Part shown: positions 10,829 to 23,911 of the stretch, piece after piece
How the letters are laid out: each line of letters begins with the position of its first letter
How positions within the stretch are numbered: the stretch's first letter is position 1
Source of the DNA: Adineta ricciae
Lineage: Eukaryota > Rotifera > Eurotatoria > Adinetida > Adinetidae
Assembly: GCA_905250025.1 (NCBI GenBank)
Contig: CAJNOJ010000383.1
Span: 21,495-85,494 of the forward strand
Direction: 5' to 3'
DNA: 64,000 nt
Made by a program: the position numbers and the translations under genes
The notes under the pieces: model-generated
Databases searched by the model: none
Told to the model about the DNA's origin: nothing
The model's input: the letters and a program-made list of their open reading frames with translations, nothing else

Positions 10829-11907
10829 CTATGCCTTATCAATACTTCCTCTTCTATACAACAATTTATCTTTTGATAGTTCCTCGCTAAAGTATTCACC
10901 TTTTACTTCCTTTATGGTAGAATAAGTGCCGAACTATAAACATGATCGATACGTCAGTGTATGAAAACCGATTCTTGTTCTATAACGACTAGAGATGCAC
11001 CAATGCAGGAACACGCATTATGCGGTAGGATGTGTCCTTCGCAATTTTCTAGATGAGAATATAATTTCCAACATATTCATTCATGATTTCTTTCAAATAA
11101 TTAAGCAGACAAGAAACCTATTTTATCATTGCTGTCTACAAGTTAAGGAAGAAAAAAAATAGTGTAAAATTTTATCTTTTCAATAAAATACAGTGTTTTT
11201 TGAAAAAATCTCTCCAATTAAGATGGCCTCAATATCATTCGAACATAGTTACCCGTTGAAATCTTTACATATCTGTCCTTTCTAGAATTAGTGAAGGCTT
11301 TTTGAGGTATCAAGTCTTGTTCTGATTCGATTGTCCACTCTGTAAAAATTGTCAGTCTTACTGTGAAAAATAATGATGCAGATAGTGTAAAATGGCATTG
11401 CTTATTCCCTGCACGAATCAGTCAATTGAAGATTTCGCATGTCGATGCGATTTATCTTATATTCCTAATCAACTTACGTTTGCTAACATTGGAAGATGGT
11501 ACTTGTGCTTAATTTGACAGTATTCGCTCGCGAAACTCTATTTTGCAAGATCTTCGTATCTATGGCGGTAAGTAAAATGTTCAAAGTGTGAATTAAAATG
11601 ACTCACTCTTTTGTATACATAGCGTTTTCCATATTCTCGTCTTATTATACAAAATCTATCAATGGTTTATTCCAACTCATATTATCTAATGGTTTTTCGT
11701 AACTTCGAGTATGCAAAGCTACACATATCGGAATATTAGGTTTTAGTAATACATGGATAGGTGCGCCTAATTGTCATGTTCTCCAACTAGATCCTCATAC
11801 AGCGCACGGTTGTGAACAATTTCGGTCTAAACTTTCCATCTTGCGTCATTTTACTAGCAATCAATCAGTATGTGATAATAAATCCATAAGTATATGACTC
11901 ATGTTTA
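10829..11907. other. Block 1 spacer with weak coding remnants
   Basis: Collinear with 31378-32337 in copy B. On the plus strand around 11430-11560, short frames read like leucine-rich repeat pieces (LIFLINLRLLTLEDGT), and SKLSILRHFTSN appears near 11850. They are broken by stops in both copies and may be the remains of an F-box/LRR-type gene. No intact gene is seen. Confidence 0.3.
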
Positions 11908-12374
11908 ATGCATATGCTATTTTCTGTTTTAAATGTATTTATTTGTATACCGGTCAGCAGTGGTGATCTAAACCAAAAAGGTATACCGAATGAATGGGCC
12001 AATATTCAACAATTCGAATGTGAAGGTATTTTTATACTCGATTTTTGCTCTCATGAGGATTATGGTGACCATGAACCACCGCTTCATTCGAATAAAATGA
12101 CAAATCCTGGAAATTTTTACGACAATAGAATTACTATACGAGGTCGTGTCCTACGCAAGACTGAACCGTATTGTCACACTTCGTTTCTCATTCAAATCAA
12201 AATATCATCTGAATATTCTTTTAAGCCTCCTGAGTGTGATCATTCTTGATCCACTATAGCATGTAAGTATAGATGATTCAGGAAGACAGCGTTGATGTTG
12301 GTTTTTACTTGACAATGGAGACCACAAACTAACAACTCCATTACGTGACTTTCTTTTAGCTATCATCCGCCCAT
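11908..12374 (+). pseudogene. Ubiquitin-conjugating enzyme (E2) remnant, copy A
   Basis: The frame at 11908-12249 reads ANIQQFECEGIF, NPGNFYDNRITIRGRVL and FLIQIKISSEYSFKPPE, the N-terminal half of a UBC fold. The next segment, in another frame, reads ILDPL-stop-HVSIDDSGRQR-stop-CW and then DNGDHKLTTPLRDFLLAIIR, the region around the active-site cysteine and the following helices. It therefore has at least one frameshift and two stops. Homology ends at 12369, so the last helices, present in copy B at 32621-32866, are absent here. E2 enzymes carry ubiquitin as a thioester; this copy cannot be functional. Confidence 0.75.
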
Positions 12375-12384
12375 GTAACTCTGA

Positions 12385-12770
12385 AACGCAGAAAAAACGC
12401 GTTTGGACGCGTTTGGTGTTTCACATAGTGTAGTGTCGCGTCTAGACGCATCCTACGAACGCGTCCGAACGCGATAGAATTATCAAACGCGGCCAGACGC
12501 ATCCTATACACGCATCTGAACGCGGTAGAACCTAAGAACCGCGGCCAGACACATTCTATAAACGCACCCGAACGCGATACAACTAAGAAATGCGCCTAGA
12601 CGCATCCTATAAACGCATCCGAACGCGATAGAATTAAGAAACGCGTCTAGACGCATCCTATAAGCGCGTCTGAACGCGATAGATCCTAAGAAACGCGACC
12701 AGGCGCATCATATAAACGCGTCCAGACGCGTTTATGTGCGTTTTCGGCAATTGATGCGTTCAAACGCGTC
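12385..12770. repeat. CG-rich minisatellite, about 51-53 bp unit
   Basis: About six degenerate copies of a unit built from ACGCGTCTAGACGCATCCTA and CGAACGCGATAGAA. It starts about 15 bp after the end of block 1 copy A and stops just before the N at 12787. Its CpG-rich composition is unlike anything else in the window. No gene is seen in it. Confidence 0.85.
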
Positions 12771-12786
12771 TGAAATGACAAACTCT

Positions 12787-12842
12787 TNGGGCGGCGGGGG
12801 GGGGGGGGGCGCTGGGGGTTCCACCCCCCCAATCCCCCCCCC
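12787..12842. other. Assembly gap (single N) and G/C homopolymers
   Basis: One N followed by runs of G and then C. This looks like a low-quality join or unresolved low-complexity DNA, so continuity between block 1 copy A and the NRPS-like gene is not guaranteed. Confidence 0.8.
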
Positions 12843-12927
12843 CTGTGTTCGTCACTGTGCCCATGTGACTTTGTGTGCTGGTTCACATTCTTCTTATTTC
12901 CTTTTATTTTAAATAGTAATCTCTATA

Positions 12928-15900
12928 TTAATAAGAAGTGGTGCGTCCTTTGATTGGAATTCCTTGCCAATTAGTTCCTGCGGGTACAATTTCTCCTCGC
13001 ATTATCAGGCTGAAAGGTCCTATGTTTGCACCATGACCTATTCGCGTATCGAGAAGTATGATTGATTCACCACCAATGGTAGCTTCACTTTCTATATGCA
13101 CTTCACCTAATTTCATCACTCGATCTTCAAAGAGGTGTGTTTGAATGCCAACATCTGCATCTATCGTGACGTAGTCACCGATATGAACTAAATCAAATTC
13201 GGTTACATCTGTCGTATCGAGATAACATCCTCGGCCGATATGAACGCCGAAACATCGTAGCATGGGAGCCAAAAAGAGAGTACCTTCCAGAAATCCAAGA
13301 AGTATAGAACCAGCCGTGTCTTCGTAAATTACAGTGATCAATTCCGATATCCATACAAAGGGACTCCACAAAGGATCTTGGCGAGCGCGATATTTACCAA
13401 TCAATAGCCATTTAAGAATCAAACAAAATAGAAGTGAAGGTACAGCAAATACCATGATGTAAACTATTGGTATTAAAAGAAAGAAGAGATAAATATGGTT
13501 GTGGGTTTGACTCCAAACGAATATCTCAAAAGCGATACCAATCTCTAAGACGATCAAAACTCGAGGCACAATTACTCGTAGTATATCGATTATGGATCGT
13601 CCAAGAATCAAATATGCGCTGGGACGGAAAGTCATTTCATCCGAAATATCTGATGCCACTTGCTGTCGCTTGCTGAGGACGATAGGTGGCGAGCCGACGC
13701 AGGATTCACCTTCCTTCAATCCATCAGCTACTGTTGACATACATCCAATTAAACATCCATCAGGTATTTGGATTCCACTATTTATACATGCTGCATTACC
13801 AATAAAAGCTCGCTGGCCAACGATCGTTTTACGTAGATGAATGTAACCACGAGATATGTAAGGATTCGCTAGTGTAACTGTATCCGCTACGAAACTTTCA
13901 TCACCAATTTCAACCAACGAATGAACCATTCCTGACGCTGTCGATACTTCGCAACGTTGACCAACTTTCATACCAAATGCTTGAAGTAGTGGCCTAGCAT
14001 AGACTGTAGCAAACAGTGCATAGATATTCTCTAAAGCTACATCAAATAATTGATCGAAAATCCATTTGCGCATGAAAGTCCACGATTTTGTGCTGTAGAC
14101 ACCTTCTTTGATAGAACCAATAAAAAAAAATCGTACGATCACAATTTCTAGGATGATTAAACTAGTGTAAAGAATGCCCACAACAGGAGAGAAATAAATC
14201 ACTTGCAGCCAAGGTGACAAGGCTGTCCATCGGATATAGTCGAACAAAATAAGACCCGGAAACATTGGAATGAAATTCATCAGAGGCAAAAAGAAAAGAA
14301 TCAATAGAAGAAAGATGGATGAAACTAACACAGACTTCCACTTCTCCGAATTCGATTCCGTAACAGTCTCTAATGGGATTGTTCGATGGCAATATTGTGC
14401 TGGTGACCCTTGCCAGGCTTCATGTGCTGGAATACACACACCAGAAGGAAGAAATGACATTGAACACAATTCAGAATGATCGCTCATGATGCATTCCCCA
14501 TTTAGAACACTACGGACGCCCACATGAACATCGCATCCAATGGATACTCGTCGAAATTTGAGCGTATAATTATCGACAAAAGCTGTTCGAATAGCAACGT
14601 CCGACGAAATTGTTGAACCGTCACCAACGCTCAACAGATCTACGACTGAACAATCCATGTCACCAATGTGCACATTATGACCAATCTTGGCTCCAAGTAA
14701 CCGATAGAAAATTGGCATCCACGGTGTATCGGAGAAGCTGTCGAGTGATGATAAACCCAGGAATTGTTTCACAGTCCACCAACGTACATACATCAAACTC
14801 CAAAGAGGAAAATCTCCTTCTCGAAAACGACCAATTACAACCCATTTGACTAGAATCGCCAGAAAACTCAATAGCACTGGAACAATTACATATGTTAAAT
14901 AGGCACCAAGGAATCCGTATATAAGACCGTAGTTTTCCAAAGCAATGTCAAACATAATGAAAGGCAAAAGTATCTCGACTGCTGTAAGACCAAAAACAAT
15001 CAGGAGAACGATAGCCTGAATCAGAGCGCACAGAGCGAGTCGAGATATCGCCGGTTTATCAATGGTCATATCTGAGATAAAGATTTTCTCAGCGTTAGAA
15101 TTACTGGATGTTACTGACAGGCGTTCAGCAAGAGCTTTCGCTGTTTTACATTCATATAAATCTTGAATTGACACATTTGGAAAAGATTCACGTAATTTGC
15201 TAACTGTTTGTGCTGCTGTTAATGAATGTCCACCAAGATCAAAGAAGAAATCGTCATCTTTAGTTATTTCATTGTGTGGAAATGTACTGCGAAATGCGTA
15301 GAGAATAATATCGGCTATGTTCCGATTGATGGTTTTATTTGACACCGGTTGCTGTTCTAAAATTAAGAGATATTCTCTATATTAATACTGATCATACTTT
15401 TACGTCAACCAAACCTTATCTTTACATACACTTACTTGGACTTTTTGTTATTTCATTTTTGTTTGGACTGTTTCGTAAGGATAAAGAATGAAGTGCTTTA
15501 CGATCGATTTTTCCACTGCTCAAAAGAGGCATTTTTTCATCGATTGTAATCAATCGATCCGGGATCATGTAACGAGGTATTCTTTTTGTTAATCTCTCAC
15601 GCATTTTTGCTTCACTTAATTCTCCTACAACATAAGCAATAATTTGTTCGTTTTGAACAGTAACAGCAGCTGATTTAACATTATCTTTCAAATTCAATAG
15701 CTCTTGTTCAATCTCATCAAGCTCAATACGGAAACCTCGTAACTTGACTTGAGTATCAATACGTTGGTGGAAAAATATTTGATCATTTTCGAATGTAACT
15801 TGATCACCAGTGCGATACCCGTATTCAGTGAATTTTTCTTTTGTTAATTCACTCAATCCAACATAACCACGCGCAATGCCTGGTCCACGAATACATAATT

Positions 15901-16975
15901 CGCCCGTGCTTGCTGATGTTGGTTGTCCAGTTACTTCATCGAGAAGGCAACAAACGTAATTTGGTAAAGGCCTACCTATACTAATTGGCTTATTCGGATG
16001 TACGAGGCTTAAAGTGGCAGCGACGGTTGTTTCAGTTGGACCATAAGAATTATAAATTAAACGATCTTCTCGCCACCAACGATCTACTAACGTCTTGGGA
16101 AAAGCTTCACCACCGACGTTAATTAAACGAAGCTTGAGGGCTGGATCATTATTTAAGAGAAGTAGTAGAGTGGGCACCGAGAAAAGAGCGGTTACTGAAT
16201 GACGAATCAAGAACAGATGAAGACAATCAGTATTCAAAACATCTGACTTCGCAGCAATAACCATGGTTGCACCCGCTAGGTAAGTTAAGAAAGTTTCTTC
16301 AAGAAATAAATCAAATGCTGCTGAAGAGCCCTGATAAATAATGTCATCATGTTTAATACTTAAAACTTCATTATCAGCACGCACAAAATGGCAAATGCTT
16401 TGATGAGTAATTGCAATTGCTTTTGGTTTTCCTGTTGATCCAGATGTACAAATGATATATGCAATTGACTGATTGTCAATTTGATCTTTTAGATTAATAT
16501 CAATCATTGATTGGTTTTGAGCGATCGATTGAACATTGAATGATAATGGATGACTGAAATGGGCTCGAGAATCGATTAAAAGAAGATTAGCTTTGAGATC
16601 CGACAATACTTCATTAACTCGTTCTTCTGGAATATCGGCATCGAAAGGAACATACGTTGCACCAGTCATTAAAACACCAAGAATTGTTGCATGCAACAAC
16701 GCTGATCGAGATAGGCAAATGCCTACAATACTACCCGGGCCGATTTGTCGCATATTACGCAGAGTATGAGCGATATTTAGAGCATGTATGCGTAATTGAT
16801 CGTAAGTTATCTCTTCATTTAGCCAACGAAGAGCAACTTTATTTGGATAATGTCGCGCAGAAACAAGAAAAATATCATGAAGATATTCGTCTTGCAGTAA
16901 ACTGGGACATTCTGGTCCTGATATTATTGTCATATCTAAAACAGATAAAATACTGATGCTCAATATTGAAAACAT
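12928..16975 (-). CDS. NRPS-like A-T synthetase with Pls/PosA-type membrane C-terminus
   Basis: Exon 1 is 16975-15436 and exon 2 is 15356-12928. The 79-bp intron (donor GTAAGT, acceptor TTTTAG) joins them in frame to 1322 aa. Exon 1 is an adenylation domain: TSGSTGKPK (177-185), NSYGPTETT (309-317), YRTGDQV (387-393), KLRGFRIELDEIE (411-423) and SGKIDRKA with the catalytic Lys489. Exon 2 opens with a carrier domain (DLGGHSL, Ser for phosphopantetheine), then three repeats of paired membrane helices plus a left-handed beta-helix (hexapeptide) domain. Adenylation, carrier, six TM segments and three tandem domains is the layout of epsilon-poly-lysine synthetase (Pls) and relatives. The protein probably activates an amino acid and polymerises or transfers it at a membrane. 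Base composition looks less AT-rich than the surroundings; the origin is probably bacterial, and an intron has been gained. The substrate is unknown. Confidence 0.88.
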
Positions 16976-19581
16976 GAATACAGGAAATGGAAAATGGCAA
17001 TCATACGAACTTCATCAGTGTTTCTCACAATCTAGGATGTGGAAGTGAGCATTAGCCTAGGAGAAACGTTGGTTTGTTTAGTCTATGGTATTCAACTAGT
17101 AACAATGGTTTAGTATCACTCGAGAATATATTTAAGAGCTGTATGCATGTGCAGTATTATATGCAGTTGCTAAGTAAATGTATGATTGTATATACTAATC
17201 ACACCCTCCATTTGACGCCTCTTAACGAAATGACTAACTTCGTTAGAGAAAAGGAATGAAGTAATGTGTCTATAGACATAAGCATGCGTACTATGCATGA
17301 AAAAACATATCGCCAAACCTACACAAAACGCTTCGTAGGCGTTAAATAGCTTAGGAGTGTAGCAACATGTTGGACAATGGCAATGAAAACTTGAGATATT
17401 AGCGTTTGACATTATCAGTACAGCCATAGATGCACTTGCGCTGTTCATTGTTATATTACTCTTAATATCTCGTGTTGACAGTTTTCATGAGAAAGGCTTG
17501 AAACAGAACAATATTTTTCCTAATCTGCAGAAAAAAAATCCAAATTGATTAGATATTGCTGTGTACTGAACTGAATAAAAGCAGCGAACTGAGTTAGCTT
17601 ATGCAAGTATTGAGCACTATGCACATGTTTCTGAAGAGAAATGAAGGGATTTTTATCAAACACGCACCCTCGCGTGTCTCATTGTTCAGAGATTATTCCT
17701 GATGATATTATTTCACCTTTTCTCTGTCTATGATTATCTTGTGTTAACGATTGTTCAATCAATTGTTTTGACTTCAAGACGGTCGAGGAAATGAGTTGTC
17801 GGTCAAGTGAACCAGACGCTTCGCTTATTTTATGTTCTTTAAGCTTCTTAAATAAACGCCTAGTCGGTCGGCCACTCACGGCTAGCCATTCCAGTGCGTA
17901 CGCATTTTACTATACTAACTTCATTTGAACGAAGATGTTATCTACAAATGAGGTCATTTCATAAAATCAATTCATAATCGAAAGCTTATAAACTTTACAT
18001 AGGTATATCATTCTCTGCAAACAGATTTCATTCTTCCCTTCACCACGAAGAACTTTAAAAAGCTGCCAAATATGTTCTTGGAGATCAACGATTAAGTACT
18101 ACATCTAAAAAATCTTAAGACTTATATGAAAATCTGTTCTTTAAAATATTATACTTCAAATCGAGGACTGGTCGCTGGTCGATCACTCGCTGCTCGCTGC
18201 TAGCCGTTACATGTACATTTTCGCTCTTTCACCTAATCTAGAACCACTTTCGAAAACAACACTTGGCAAAGGAAACATTATTTTGACTGACTTGCAGCAG
18301 ATGATGTTTCTACAATATAGCTGTTTATACAAGTGTCTGATCTCAGTAATATGCTGATGACTATGGGGATCCAGCAATCGGCGCAAGTCAGCTATAAGAT
18401 TTTGTTCTACATATTACCGCTTAAAACATTATCGTTTACAAAAAGTGATCCTGTGTCGGAAAAAAGGAGACAGAAAGCTTTTATGAAAAAACTAACCTTG
18501 GATTTGAGTTCCCCGACCTAGATTACTGTTCGGCCAATCCTTACTACCTACATTAATAATTCATCCCTAATTAGTCTGCAGGTAACTAATTCTAATAAAT
18601 AGTTTAAAACTTACCCCAGATTCCAGTTCCTCGACCACGATTATTTATCTAGTAGTCGATTTCTAGCTGATAAGGGTAAATTTCGATGATTTAAGAAATC
18701 CTTATTTCCTATTGGCTTGTACCAACAAACTTGTACCGATTTTTGACGCAGCTATAACCCTTTCTTTCAGAAAGGGAATATCTATGAAAGCTAATCTGAT
18801 TGAGAAAAATCCGTTTAATTAGAAAGACAGCAGATATTTGAAAATCTTCCTACTGCGCTTAGGAATAATACGGCGCGACGGCCAGTTGCCCTCTACTAAA
18901 TATATTATCAGCTCCTCTGTGTTTCTCAAGTGACAAATAAAACCTGTTGCATTTCAATGATCTATCCATCTCATAGTTTGTTTGTCTTTCACTCATGCCC
19001 ATTTCATTTGCTAAAACACTTCTCATACAAACGCCTAGTCGTTCCCATGACTATCCCTACTATGCCTTTCACTTTTGATTAATTCTCAAAATGACCGACT
19101 ACGTTTCCCGTCATTCTGGCTTTTAAAGAGTATCCATCATAGTGCCTAATATGTTCAAATTAGTATTTGCCTGGTCGTTGTCCCTATAGGTAATAATATA
19201 GAACTACACTCGCGGTCATACTTTTGGAGACCCACTTCCACTAAAATCTTATCGAAAGACAGCACGTGTCGCAGCGTGGAAAAAAAACTATATTAACTTC
19301 ATACTATTTCTTCTGATATCTTAAATTGTAAATATCATCACGTGAGATATGCCAAAGTCTTTTGGTGCAAATGTCTAAACAACTATCTTCGCACACATTT
19401 TGTGGCAAGCATGGACAAGCCAAGTCCAAAACTGTATAAATATATCCAAGTGTTTTATGCAGCTTAGTATTAATTTTAGGGCTAAAAGTATTAAAAAAAA
19501 CTTTAATTAACAACCATAGAAGAACTTATGGAGTGAATTGACGCCAAATATGGGAAGTGAACTCGATTTTTGTCTTGACTC
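16976..19581. other. Gene-poor region
   Basis: No recognised gene. Short open frames (for example 17679-17879 minus and 19304-19513 minus) have no domain. A loosely repeated motif of about 30 bp (GATT..AGTTCC.CGACC..GATTA) occurs near 18499, 18618 and 20013, suggesting old repeat DNA. Confidence 0.4.
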
Positions 19582-19695
19582 AAACCAGATCAAGTTGATC
19601 TTCGACCTAATTTCAAGTTAAATCAGGTCAAGTCGATCTTCGACCTAATTTCAAGTTAAATCAGGTCAAGTCGATCTTCGACCTAATTTCAAGTT
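19582..19695. repeat. 38-bp tandem repeat, 3 copies
   Basis: Three head-to-tail units of 38 bp containing GATCTTCGACCTAATTTCAA. The second and third units are identical by eye; the first has a few changes. Confidence 0.85.
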
Positions 19696-20562
19696 ATTTG
19701 TGACTCGGCTTGAGCTATGACTTGAATTCGAAGATTTTTATATGTGACTTAACTTGGATCAAAAAGCTGATGCCTTGCACATGCCTGCCTTATAGTGACC
19801 AGCCAAGATTATCCTTCTCTTTTTCGTTCTTCTGATACACTGATGCAGAAAGACGAAAAACAAAAGAACATTCTCGGTTGTACTCCATCATACCCAGCCA
19901 TAGTGCTTAACCTACTATATCCGACACAAATATTTAGCAAAGATTCAGAAACATCTGTTTTGAAAAGAGGTAGGAAGAAGCCGCACCTCAACGAATAAAG
20001 AAAAACTAACAGCAGATTCAGGATCTCCGACCTCGATTGCCCTTCGGTCAAACCTTAAGATGATCATCTGTGTTTCATGTATATACTATTTGAACGAAAT
20101 AAAACAACAGCCGAACGAACTTTAACTCAAATTCTATGTATATCCTCCTTTCAGTAGAGGGAACATGCAAAATGAGCTCGGTACTTGATTTTTTGAGAAA
20201 GAAGACAGATGAAAATCGTGTGCACACACCACTCGTCTTATATCAAAAGGTGGTTGTTGATATTCTGTAGGTATTCATGGTACAAACTTTTTTTCTTACG
20301 CGCTAGGCGGGTGTGGGCGATGCTCCGCCGGCTCCAAATTGGCAGCGTACCGAGCAGCAGAGTAATGCACAGATGCAAGCATACGGCTCATCTATAGGTA
20401 CATTATGTAAGCAGCAGTCCGCAACTCAATTTTCAGCATAGCTACAAATGCAAAATAATTCTTTATGATCGATTATTTTTACTGCTATGTTTCTGAGTAT
20501 CGAAGATTACAGAAAGATTAATATCTGTTTCTATATCACTGCTTATTTCTTTGTCGAAAGGA
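19696..20562. other. Gene-poor region
   Basis: No gene recognised. Overlapping frames at 19795-20051 on both strands have no family signature. Confidence 0.35.
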
Positions 20563-20570
20563 ATCATGAT

Positions 20571-21513
20571 GGGTGGGCTATAAAAAATGCCCCTCGCAGT
20601 ATTTTGCATTTTTCTCACCTATAATTCAAGTTAGAAAACATTATTTTTCTATAGAAAGATTCCTCGTGAAGTTCTCTACAAAATCATAATTAATCTTACA
20701 TTTATAGAATGTAAGAAAGAACCGTTAAATAAAAAATACTGCGAATATAAAATGTACCTCACTTGCAAAAGGAGAAAACGTCAGGCAAGTGACTAATTTT
20801 ATGAATGTTTTTTTTAATCGTCGACCGTATATATTCTCAATAAAACTATAGCATAGAATGCAGCGTGAAAACCTCTATCAGATGCATTCATTATTAAATT
20901 TAGTTTATATACATGCTTTCTATTTCCCAAATGGTGCGCAGATATTTTTCGAGTTTTCAAGAATGATCATGTTTTCGTCAAGTAGGCCATTGTGCAATTT
21001 AAAAGCAATTGATGTATCAGCATAGAATGACTTGTTATGCAAATTGTAAAGCTTTTCAAGACTCATCTGGCGATTTATTCAAATTTATTGTTTTATAAGA
21101 CATCATGTAGAATAAAGATGAAATTAGAATAAGGAATTTCGAATATATATACGAAGAGATCTCTGGTAAACTAGAAAAGTAAAAAGCGCATGCGTAGACT
21201 AAAACTAATGGTGAATCTTGTAATTAGAAATTTTTACGCTGCATCTTTTCATGTAATTTATTATTGAAAGAACGCAAGAAAAAAGCGCTGATCATTTGTA
21301 AAACAGTTGTTAGCTTTAAAGGTGAGGTGCATTTTATGTTCGCAGTATTTTTAATTTAACGATTTTTTCTTACATTCTACAAATGTAAGATTAATTATGA
21401 TTTTGTAGAGAACTTCACGAGAAATCTTTCTATAGAAAAATAATGTTTCTAACTTGAATTATAGGTGAGAAAAATGCAAAATACTGCGAGGGACATTTAT
21501 TTACAGCCCACCC
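20571..21513. mobile_element. Non-autonomous DNA transposon (MITE-like), 943 bp
   Basis: Long inverted repeats (about 20571-20763 and 21322-21513, roughly 190 bp, starting GGGTGGGCT) match closely with a few differences. They are flanked by the same 8-bp sequence ATCATGAT at 20563-20570 and 21514-21521. An 8-bp target duplication suits hAT or Merlin-like elements. The 550-bp core has no open frame, so it would need a transposase from elsewhere. Because ATCATGAT is itself a palindrome, the exact element edge could be a few bases wider. Confidence 0.8.
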
Positions 21514-21521
21514 ATCATGAT

Positions 21522-23889
21522 GAACTCGAAAATATACAGTAGTGTCAAACTTGAAACTTGAAACTTTAATTCAAGTATTCTAAGTATTCAACTATTTGCG
21601 CACCCGTCCCACACCCTTACTTTGATATTGAAGGTTGTGAGGGTGGGTGAGGGTGTGAAGACATGAGGACGTGGGTGAACATTGTTAACATTCGGATATC
21701 ATCTAAATCGACACCTATATCCTCAGCTTTGCACTAAAAAATAGTTTTTTCGAACAAAAATCATCAACATTTTCAGCTAAAAAGAGGGCGCTGAATAAAA
21801 AATTATGATATCTGAAAGAGCTGAAGATGGGCTATCTTCTCATGCATTTATCTTAATTTCCAGAGTTTTTACGAAAATTGACTTTTTTGAGTGAGGGAGG
21901 GGGAGGAGGAGGGTAGGTGGTGGCCTATAGAAAACATACGAAGAAAGATATGAAACGAGAATATATACGGAAATTATGAACATAAAGCATGTGTTATTTA
22001 TAAGCTCATTATATTTTCTCTGAAAATCAGAGAATCTGCCATGGCATGCATTTTTTAGATATAAAGCTTACACAAGCCTGTATCGCTGATGCAAAAAGTC
22101 AGCTCATTTTCTGGAACCATAATGTAGACATTCCACTGTTATGATTCAGTTGTGTTAATTATGGGCCACCCTCGCTATTATGGCATTTATTTGAAGAGTA
22201 AACAATGTTAGAAAAGCCAATTTCATCATCATTTTCTAAGAGTAAAAATAACGTCACGCAGAAAGTTTTATTTTGTGTCATTTTTTCCTGGGGCAGCTGT
22301 AGCTCAGCATCTGCTGTCATATTGTTTATTATGAATTTTAAAAAGGAAATTATTTAATTTTTAGTTATAATATTGCATCTATAGAGAATCTTTAAGAGCA
22401 CATGGCATCTGGAAATTATTATCTGGATAAATACAATTGTGAATTTCCTAGAGAGTTCCGAGAAAAACCTTGTCATCAATTAGATGTGTATCGTTTACAT
22501 ATTTACTATCATTAAAATGAGAGCGATGTAATGTATTTCTATATATGGTCAACCCTTTTGAGGCGATTCAATTTTTTTTAGAAAGTAGCTTAAATTTATT
22601 AATTTTCACGTATACTTATCATCTATAAATACACCTGTTAGTTTTCTGAGGGTATATAACCATATGTTTCTCTTTGTCTAGTTCTCATGCATATATGAAG
22701 AATTGTCGTTTTCATTTTATTGGGCAGTTACTGAAGTTTACTATTCTTCGTGCTTAGCTTATGCGATAGAAGCGAGACAAAAAATGAAATTTCATTTTTT
22801 CCGTTTTAGATTCCTTTTGTATCATTACTTTCCACTCTTCTCCTTAAATGTATTAAAAGAATTAATTTCTTTGAGTTCATCTAGATGTTTTATGGTGAGA
22901 TGTCTTTTTCTAACAAATACAGTTTACTTCATGCCACTTGTTTCTCTGTTTCTCAATGAACTTCATTATCTCCTGAATGTGTTTCTAATGATATCCTGTA
23001 CTAGATATCTTAAATATTCTCTGTTTCACTTCGATATATCTTTCCTAATATCATTCCTTCTTGATATCTCATGTCTGGATTTCTTTCTACGTATATCACC
23101 CTCTATACCTGGATAACTGTCCTAAATATATATAGTTGGTATTTTTCAATAAGTATACATATCGTTTTCTTTTGTTCTTTTGAAAATTATCAAGCGCACA
23201 GTATGTCGACTTAAGAAATGTCATCTGAAGAAGTCAACAAGGGCAACAGCGAAAACTCACTGATCACCTGCTCGAAGACCATGTGTCCGTTGCTATGAAA
23301 AGACTAGACAACAACAGTCAAGATAAACAAGTGCAATAACAATAAAGAGAGTAAAAACTTGCTGTCCTAATTGTGATAGTTTTTTTGCGTTGCTTGTTTT
23401 AACGAAAAGCATTTCTCTCCGCAATAGAATAGTGTAACGACAAACTGGTTGAGTAGCTGACCGCTTCTCACGGTATCGATGTTTATTGACTACTCTACAT
23501 GACCAGAATGTATCTCTTTCACAATAAGACAAGCGCTTATATAGAGAAGAGGAAAGAGAGAAATGACCCGGAGATAGTATGATATAGAGGTGAGAGAATA
23601 AAGAACAGAAGGAGATGAACGATATCATTATCGTTACAAATAGGTCGACTAGTGATGTAGACGGAGTAAATGTAGCACTAATTGTCACTTTCTGTTTTGA
23701 AAAAAAAATGAAAAAGTCGATTTTGTAAATGATTTTCTTGTTAAAATACAGTGTGAGCCACCGGTGACCCACATCGCCTCGAAAGGGTTAATTTTTGCTG
23801 GGTTACCCATGAAAACATCAGTTATGCAACAAAACAGAATTGATATTGTCAAAGTAAGATGATGGAGAGAAACTAAGACAAGATAATCT
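21522..23889. other. Gene-poor region left of block 1 copy B
   Basis: No gene supported. It contains a G-rich telomere-like stretch (21635-21657) with C-rich sequence just before it (21601-21618). A hydrophobic, low-complexity open frame lies at 22703-23116. Unrelated minus-strand frames occur at 23293-23936. Confidence 0.35.
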
Positions 23890-23911
23890 TTAAGATCCAG
23901 CCTGATACAGG

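Larger units (their letters stand above)
3548..12369 (+). repeat. Duplicated block 1, copy A
   Basis: This stretch aligns base by base, in the same orientation, with 23890-32628. The shared gene order is fucosyltransferase, small membrane protein pair, DEG/ENaC remnant, secreted protein, E2 remnant. Differences are scattered substitutions and small indels in noncoding DNA; coding parts are better conserved. The right edge is sharp: after 12369 this copy enters a CG-rich minisatellite, while copy B continues into the last E2 exon. Confidence 0.9.

Noticed and set aside
12686-12886. Minus-strand frame across the N
   Set aside because: Made of minisatellite and homopolymer sequence and crosses the gap.
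22290-22320. tRNA-like string GGGGCAGCTGTAGCTCAG
   Set aside because: Resembles a tRNA 5' end and A box, but no matching T arm, anticodon stem or acceptor 3' strand follows.
22703-23116. 137-aa hydrophobic open frame
   Set aside because: Pyrimidine-rich low-complexity DNA gives Phe/Leu/Ser-rich translation by chance; no homology pattern, no splice context, single-copy.
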